Shown one piece after another: positions 57,965 to 64,000 of a stretch of 64,000 nucleotides of DNA (position 1 is the stretch's first letter; the number at the start of each line of letters is the position of its first letter). Location: contig NC_060252.1 of assembly GCF_921293095.1 (NCBI RefSeq), forward strand, positions 3,162,001 to 3,226,000, in the 5' to 3' direction. The DNA comes from Ischnura elegans. Lineage: Eukaryota > Arthropoda > Insecta > Odonata > Coenagrionidae. The notes under the pieces were generated by a model. The model did not search any database and had not been told where the DNA came from. It saw only the letters and a list, made by a program, of their open reading frames with translations. Both the position numbers and the translations under genes were made by a program.

Positions 57965-58416
57965 TAGAGTTCCGTGAATTTCGCGAGACGCGATATCGTG
58001 AAATAACGCAAAATAAAACGAAATAACGCGAAATCGGTAAATAAAAACAAAATTTCGCATTATTTTGCGATTTTCGGTGGATTAGCGGAAAAATCACATC
58101 TAATGAGTCATAATCAATTAAAACCTAAGCCTTCACTGTTTAACGCTGCCGACGTTCAGTAGCTCTATCTCATTACGATTTCAAAGTCAATTGGCTCGTC
58201 TAGTCTCGCGCATAACGCATCCGCGTATTATCGCGCACCATAGTGATTTCTCCGCCAAAATTTGCCGTTTAATTTATCACTGGCTCTCTCTTCGAATCCC
58301 ACGTATCAATCCTTAAATATTTAGAATGAGGCGCTTTCTCACCTGAAGAATTAGATATTATGAATTAAAAATGTGCGGAAAGAAATTTAACTTGGCCGCG
58401 GAAGAGCGGAAATACA

Positions 58417-58526
58417 CCCCTATGAAAAAATTGTATAAACCTGTTTCAAATTTTTATACATTGCCATGGTAATGTATAAGAATGTATAAACATTTGAAAC
58501 AGGTTCATACAAATTTTTCATAGGGG
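58417..58526. repeat. 110-bp hairpin MITE-like repeat
   Basis: Arms CCCCTATGAAAAA-TT-GTAT-AACCTGTTTCAAAT and complement surround a centre around CCATGG. Compact hairpin shape suggests a minute MITE inside the hAT-like element. Confidence 0.65.
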
Positions 58527-61500
58527 CAAGCTCACGCGCCCGGCACGCGTCAATGCCGAGCAGGCAATGCCAAGGCAAAAAGCGTCGGCTCCTAAAAATC
58601 GGCCTGTGAGCATATCATCTTATGATTTCGAACCAAACGCACAATACATGTGTTGTTTTCAGCATGTTTACCCAATTTCGTTTCTTAAAAGGTTCTTCTT
58701 AACTATAAATAGCATTTGAAGTTAATATGGCGACCATAAAGTCGATAATAATGCATATAGTGATGGCCCTCGCCTATGCATTATTATGACCTTTAAATTT
58801 TATTTCCTAACTCGGAATATTCGAAAAATAGCTAATTACATACACTCAATGAACATGAGTAACATGGAATGTTATCAGGAATATTTATTAATGATAACTG
58901 TTGTTCAAACAGATTGTCCTAGTCATTTTATCTAAATAGCTCTAACTGAGTAGATCATGAGGGCACAATTATTGGATATAAAATGGAATTTAAACGACCT
59001 TAGTCACCAACAAGCACCTCTCACGCTGTATTTAGCTTTTGATACCATTTACGGGTATGTGTTACGCTAATCTATGCTCCTCAGTGATTGTAATCTAATT
59101 TAGGGTTAACATTTGTCTTATGTTTAGGAAAGATACGAAATATCTAGGCTGAACACCTCAAAATAATAGTAAATAATGAAATAAATAGCATTTGCCACTC
59201 CCAATAGAGCTAATCTTGCATACTTGTATACCCAGAAACAAACACCAATTCGAAATCGTCGGCGTACTGCCGCCTTGACGCAGAGAAAATCCGACAGGTT
59301 CAGTTTTTCTGCGACGACGCAGCGAGCTGGAGACTAGACGTCATCAATTCTCAAAGACGCGCTCTGATTGGCTCGCTGTGTTCAGGTGCATTGTAGGGGA
59401 AGTTTGTTATAATGAAAACCAAAATCGCTCTTTTCACAAGTTTGAACTACAATACGACGTGTTTAAACAAGATAATCATTATTCGGTACCATACTTTGAA
59501 AAAAGAGCCATCACATTTCGCGTAGACCAGTGTGCCGAGCGCATCTGTTTGTGTTTAGTCTTTCATTATTAGTGCTTGGAAAACTGAAAGCACACTGCTT
59601 GACGCCACAGAGTAATATCTCTATATATTAATACACTTACTCTAAGATATCGTCGACAAGCTGCTCTTCTTAAGGCCTTTGTAAGTCCTTGTCGTTTTGT
59701 GATAAGTAGGAGCCTGAAACGCAGGGAGCTATTTCTGAAGTTGTACTAGAACTGGTCAAGCTGTGATGGAAAGAAAAAACCAACTTTTTTATTATCTAAT
59801 GTGTTTGCTAGTGAACCAACTAAGACAAGGCAGTGGTACGTCTAATGATAGGAACTGTGCCCATCATATTTTTTGAAAATCCATAACATCCAGCATACCT
59901 GAAATCGATGCGATTCTGATTTTTCGTCTGCCCGCTATTTTGAGGGCTCTCTCTAGTCCGTATGAAATAAACGTAAAATCGCTCGGAAAGTATACTTTGG
60001 CAGTGCCTGATAGTTTTTGCTCCCCATATATATAGTCTAACAAAACCTGCGTCCCTTAAAAAAATGCTCATTCACGGATCGTGCATTATCAAAGTCGAAC
60101 CCCTCCCGATCGGACAATTTTCTGAAGAACTACTTGAGGCTCGACACAAAGACTGTAGACGATATAGAGAATGGGACACACGAAAAATATTCCGAAAAGA
60201 ATGCAATTAAAACTTATTGCATATGCTTCCTTTATCATCCTATCCGTTAGTATCCAGCTGACATGAAACGCCTAGAAGAAAAACTGGGAGCATACCTAAG
60301 GAGGTAGTAATGATACTACAGCCCCCTGAAGATGATTCGGAGGTGTTTGAAATACAAAATGAAATAAATAATAAGATTATGACAAATAAATTATTAAGGT
60401 TAACCTAATAATAAAAAATATTAATAACATTAATTTGTACATATGAATTACTTTTTTGTAAATTTATACTTTTAATAATTACCTAAAGATTTTAATGCTT
60501 TCAAAATGAAAATGTTTGCCCTGTATAAACTGTTAAATCAATTTATGATGATGATATAAAGTGAGCTATAATATTTATTATTTTTGATAAAAATTGACCA
60601 TTTCAAATATAAAAATCATGAAATCCAATGGAACTCTTTTATAAAATATAATGCCACAAACCCCGTTTCACAAATTTACCTCCAAGTAGATATTGCAGAC
60701 AGGCGAGCAAATGATCTGGGCTACGAAGGATGCTTTCCCATGCGTAACACTTTTCCATAATTTATTCTGAATTAAAACATGCATAATTTTTAAAATATGC
60801 TTAAAATCAACTGCTGAAGGATTCGAAACTGATAAACTTGAATTTCTTACAACAATAAACCCTCTATAAAGAATCAAACATGTAATTTCAATCATTTCTA
60901 GACTTTTGTCCAACAATGCATTGTCTGGGAACCACTGTGCGGCGGCCGTAAACGGCGCCGTGCGGTCAACTTTGCGATTCGATTCGTTTAAAGACATCCA
61001 TAGACATGTATGGTAATTTGGAAGCACGAAGCACTAGCAGTGGGGGAAGGGAAGGAAGGAACAGAAAGGATAGGAGGAGAGGGGGTTCTTATTAGCGGAC
61101 GGATCGTCAAATATTCGGCTCTCCACTGACCTATAATGCAAAAAAAATCATTTTGACAATGGCCAAATCTAATATCTAATTCTTCAGGTGAGAAAGCGTC
61201 TCATTCTAGATGTTTCAGGATTGATAAATGGGAAGTAATTTTTCAAGTTTCTTTGAACCCGATTATGTTTTTTTTAGTGTGGCTAAGTAAGATGAAGCTT
61301 CTTTCACTGACTTTCCTGACTGATTGGCAACAGCTGTAATCAAAATTAAGCAATTTTGTTGTATCTAGCTGCTTTCCGACTTTCCCTCAACACCTGGGTG
61401 AAAGGGAACCCATGACATGAAACATTTCCGCCAATTTGTAAGTTGTACAGTACTATGGTTATACCATAGCTACACAGCACTCAGTCTGAAAACACTATTG

Positions 61501-61583
61501 TGGCAGGTTTTGTTTTGCGGTTGGACTGTTTTTTTTATCGTAGTTCCAGCTTTAAATATCAAACGAAGGATAGGAATTTTAAA

Positions 61584-61922
61584 ATGCCAAAAGCTAGTGA
61601 TACTGTTCATACCAGGGCAAGTGAATTCAGCTGAGAAGTATTTTATGTGAAAGACACAGTATTACTGTACAAAGTTTGCTGTAAAATATTTTAATTTAAA
61701 AGATGTGACACTTTGTTAAAGCACATCAGTAACAATACACATAAACGTGTGAAAGAAAGGGGACCCGAAAAACGACAGCTCTCATTTGAACACACAGTCA
61801 CTCAGTCAAAGAATGAGCTTGTTGTTGCTAATACAGAAGCATTTTTAAAGGCTTTATTTGAAAAGCCCTTAAACTTGACAATCCAAAAACTCTGGAATGG
61901 CTGTGGAAGTATACACATATGA
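61584..61922 (+). pseudogene. CGGBP1-like BED/zinc-finger protein fossil
   Basis: With two in-frame stops, the + strand from the ATG at 61584 reads like the small CGGBP1-type zinc-finger proteins that derive from hAT transposons: MPKASDTVHTRASEF, then a C--C pair (VCCK in place of the usual VC-K), then DTLLKHISNNTHKR with the H...H ligands, then RQLSFEHTVTQSKNELV and an LKAL-----PL segment. The family identification is by memory of its conserved pattern. The stops make it non-functional as read. Confidence 0.55.
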
Positions 61923-62284
61923 GGTAGTGGGAATTTGCTGTTTGCTGATCGTATTCACCAAGACTACATACTTGAACCAATATAAGTTGAACCATTTCTT
62001 TCATTTAGTTTTATCAGAAATTTTGTACAATCGAAATTGTGTTAAATGTTATGTAAAATGCTTAATAAAAGTATAAGTACTCTTGAAATTGTGCCATAAA
62101 ATAATAAAACGCCGATAAACGTGGGAAAATTGTATCATTATAATAATACCGCCAAGATTTTCTATAACACCGAAATCACATGGTTTTTAAACGAATTTTA
62201 GCAAAGAATAAAACCACTTTCACGGACCTCTATTAATTAGGCTTTTAAGTATCCTGAAGGGTATACAAGAATTCAAACCCAAGT

Positions 62285-62670
62285 AGCCACCCAATATTGG
62301 ACTTATGTCGGACCAATATCATCTGCCAGTGTTCTTATGTCGGCCCTATATTGTCTGCCAATATAGGGCCAATATCCAAATGTAACATTTTGCCTTTTTT
62401 TAGCCGATATTGGCAGCCTATATTGTCCCGATATCGGTAGACTATATTTACCCACTGTACCGGCATTCACCCAATATTGGACCGATATTGTTCCGGTTTC
62501 TTCAGCCATTGCCGGACCAATATTAGTAGCCAATATAGGGCCAATGTCCATATTATAACGTTTTCAGTCTTATTGCCGATATTGGCAGCCTATATTTACC
62601 CAGTTCACTGGTGCTCACCCAATATTGATTGATCTGCTTTCTTCAGCCAATGCTGGACCTATATTTGGAC
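62285..62670. repeat. CCAATATTGG-rich degenerate tandem repeat
   Basis: Roughly two and a half degenerate units anchored on CACCCAATATTG at about 62288, 62468 and 62617. Within them the palindromic words CCAATATTGG, GCCGATATTGGC and CCAATATAGGGCCAATATCC recur on both strands. Confidence 0.7.
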
Positions 62671-62722
62671 TGCCAAATGTGAATTGAACTAGACGTGTCC
62701 AAAACCAGTATAAAACATCAAT

Positions 62723-63045
62723 ATGATAGCATTTGGAGTCATGAATGGTATTGGAGTTCTCTACAGTGATCTTAGACCTGTGCACATCTTGTATAAAAGC
62801 AAAATAGTTATGATAAAATGTGGACCTAACTGTGCAGAAGCAAGAATAGCTAAAGGATTGATAAAAGGGTATGCATTGTCCCCCGCAATATTTAATATTT
62901 ACATCGAGACGGCCTTCAATGAAATCAAGGGGAAGGCCTTGGGTGTTAATATCCAGGAATAAAGAACTAGTATGCTACGATTAATTGATGACATAGCAGT
63001 CATAGCAGAGACTGAGATTAATTTGATGATGATAATGAAGGAGTA
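62723..63045 (+). pseudogene. LINE reverse transcriptase fragment
   Basis: The + strand reads GIGVLYSDLRPVHILYKSK, then GLIKGYALSPAIFNIYIETAF (equivalent to the RQGCPLSP-LFN block), then after a stop near 62961 MLRLIDDIAVIAETEINL, where IDD stands for the F/YADD active-site loop. It is a different LINE lineage from the CR1-like copy at 35 kb. Truncated on both sides. Bases 63046-64000 show nothing else. Confidence 0.75.
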
Positions 63046-64000
63046 GGAATAAAAAAACACTTTTAAGGTAAATGTAATATTTAATAACATTCTATTGCTA
63101 CAACCAAACTACTGAACCAGAGCTTTTGACAGTCTTCTTTCATGCCTGTCTCCCCTGTCTTTAGCACCAGCCAAAATCTTGCTTATGCAGGCCTGAATAT
63201 CCATATCAGTGGATGTGTTTAACACTTTCCTAGTTGCTCCATTAAAAGTGGAACAGCAAAATTACATTTCGTGAGCTAAGAAACAGCTTCGATGACAATA
63301 ACTTTATACCAGCAGACACTTACTTGTGATTGCTTGGAATAAAACAAGAGAAGAAAGGATGTTCGTCTCTTTCCATTTGCCTTTTAAAGAATCCTTCCAG
63401 ATTCCTCGAGAGGGTATCAAACTTATTTACTTGCTTCAGCAGCATCTAGATGAGTAGATTATTAAAATTCCTATTAGCCAGATTTTATATTCATTCCATC
63501 TTGAACCATTTCCACCAAGTGGATTTCTAGAATATGTTTTGCCCACGCCAAACTCTTGCAGACTTAATCTTAAATAACTCTGAGACAGATCATAGCATTT
63601 TTAAGTGATTCAGGTCATCAATTAGATACTTTTTTCTACTGACCAATTTCTTAATGCAATTTTCGGACGTTTTTTGCGTTTTAATTATGGAAACTCAAAG
63701 AGTTTGACACCAAATGAATCTTAAACACACTGCAGCCATCAGGTTTTTCTTCGTGTTTACAAAATTTCAAAATTTTACTGCGCATTCTAATTGGCATTCT
63801 GTTGTTTTTAAATTTAATTATTCTCAACAACTATGCCTCATGCACCATGAGCGAAATGGTTGCCTTCCTGTTAAAATTTCCTGTAGGAATTAGTTACAGT
63901 CATTGGGATAAAATAAAAACCTTATTATTTTCGCATAACATGTTTTCTGCGAAAGCGCTGTGCCTCAAGGCAGGAATTTCCTCAATGGACTACTGCATCT

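Larger units (their letters stand above)
57965..62232. mobile_element. Probable hAT-like element, 4.3 kb
   Basis: Termini TAGAGTTCCGTGAA (57965) and, inverted, TAGAGGTCCGTGAA (ending 62232) are flanked by CCAATTAG (57957-57964) and TTAATTAG (62233-62240), six of eight bases matching. A second inverted pair lies inside (about 58310-58370 and 61172-61232, sharing CTTCAGGTGAGAAAGCG). A zinc-finger fossil often carried by hAT elements lies near the right end. No transposase core was recognised, and the boundaries are tentative. Confidence 0.5.

Overview
The window looks like nuclear DNA of an arthropod, most likely an insect. It is AT-rich, its one clear gene is split by large introns, and the introns are full of eukaryotic transposons (piggyBac, hAT, Tc1/mariner and Tigger-like elements, a Ty3/Gypsy LTR element, LINEs, tRNA-derived SINEs) plus a 68-bp satellite. 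I could not place it to species. There are no operons, rRNA genes or CRISPR arrays. Almost every open frame outside the features below is chance or a transposon fossil.

The one host gene I can support is on the + strand, from about 3.57 kb to beyond the right edge. It encodes a coiled-coil centrosomal protein that I recognise as Cep89 (CEP89/CCDC123). Five coding exons (3742-4356, 10230-10371, 14104-14287, 21483-21650, 56790-56994) join in phase to 438 codons, and the last ends at a donor, so the C-terminal exons lie outside. A probable 5' UTR exon ends at 3586. The first coding intron has a GC donor, which the reading frame supports. A possible divergent first exon lies on the minus strand at 3014-3238.

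Layout: 1-2.15 kb holds an inverted-repeat pair of unknown type. Intron 1 (4.4-10.2 kb) holds an inverted pair of a ~400-bp repeat and one end of a hAT element. Intron 2 holds a Tc1 transposase fossil and a 631-bp piggyBac-type MITE. Intron 3 (14.3-21.5 kb) holds a LINE relic split by an internally deleted Gypsy element and by a probable 1.39-kb solo LTR. Intron 4 is 35 kb. From left to right it has a Tigger-like element with a foldback inside (24.6-26.9 kb), a hAT element (27.0-32.4 kb) containing a palindrome and a decayed piggyBac, about 106 copies of the 68-bp satellite (32.5-41.5 kb) split by a 5'-truncated LINE with an open reverse transcriptase frame, a small hAT MITE, a second Tigger-like element, a piggyBac-type MITE and a rearranged tRNA-SINE. 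Downstream of exon 5 (57-64 kb) is another hAT-like element with a CGGBP1-like zinc-finger fossil, a CCAATATTGG-rich repeat and a LINE fragment.

The most interesting signals are: (1) three unrelated piggyBac-type elements that each carry three copies of their own internal motif in the same direct-direct-inverted order; in two of them the motif is a short palindrome around an A/T centre; (2) the satellite, with a traceable 22-unit internal duplication and a LINE whose frame now starts at an ATG supplied by the satellite; (3) a Gypsy element whose 5' LTR is fused directly to the reverse-transcriptase thumb.
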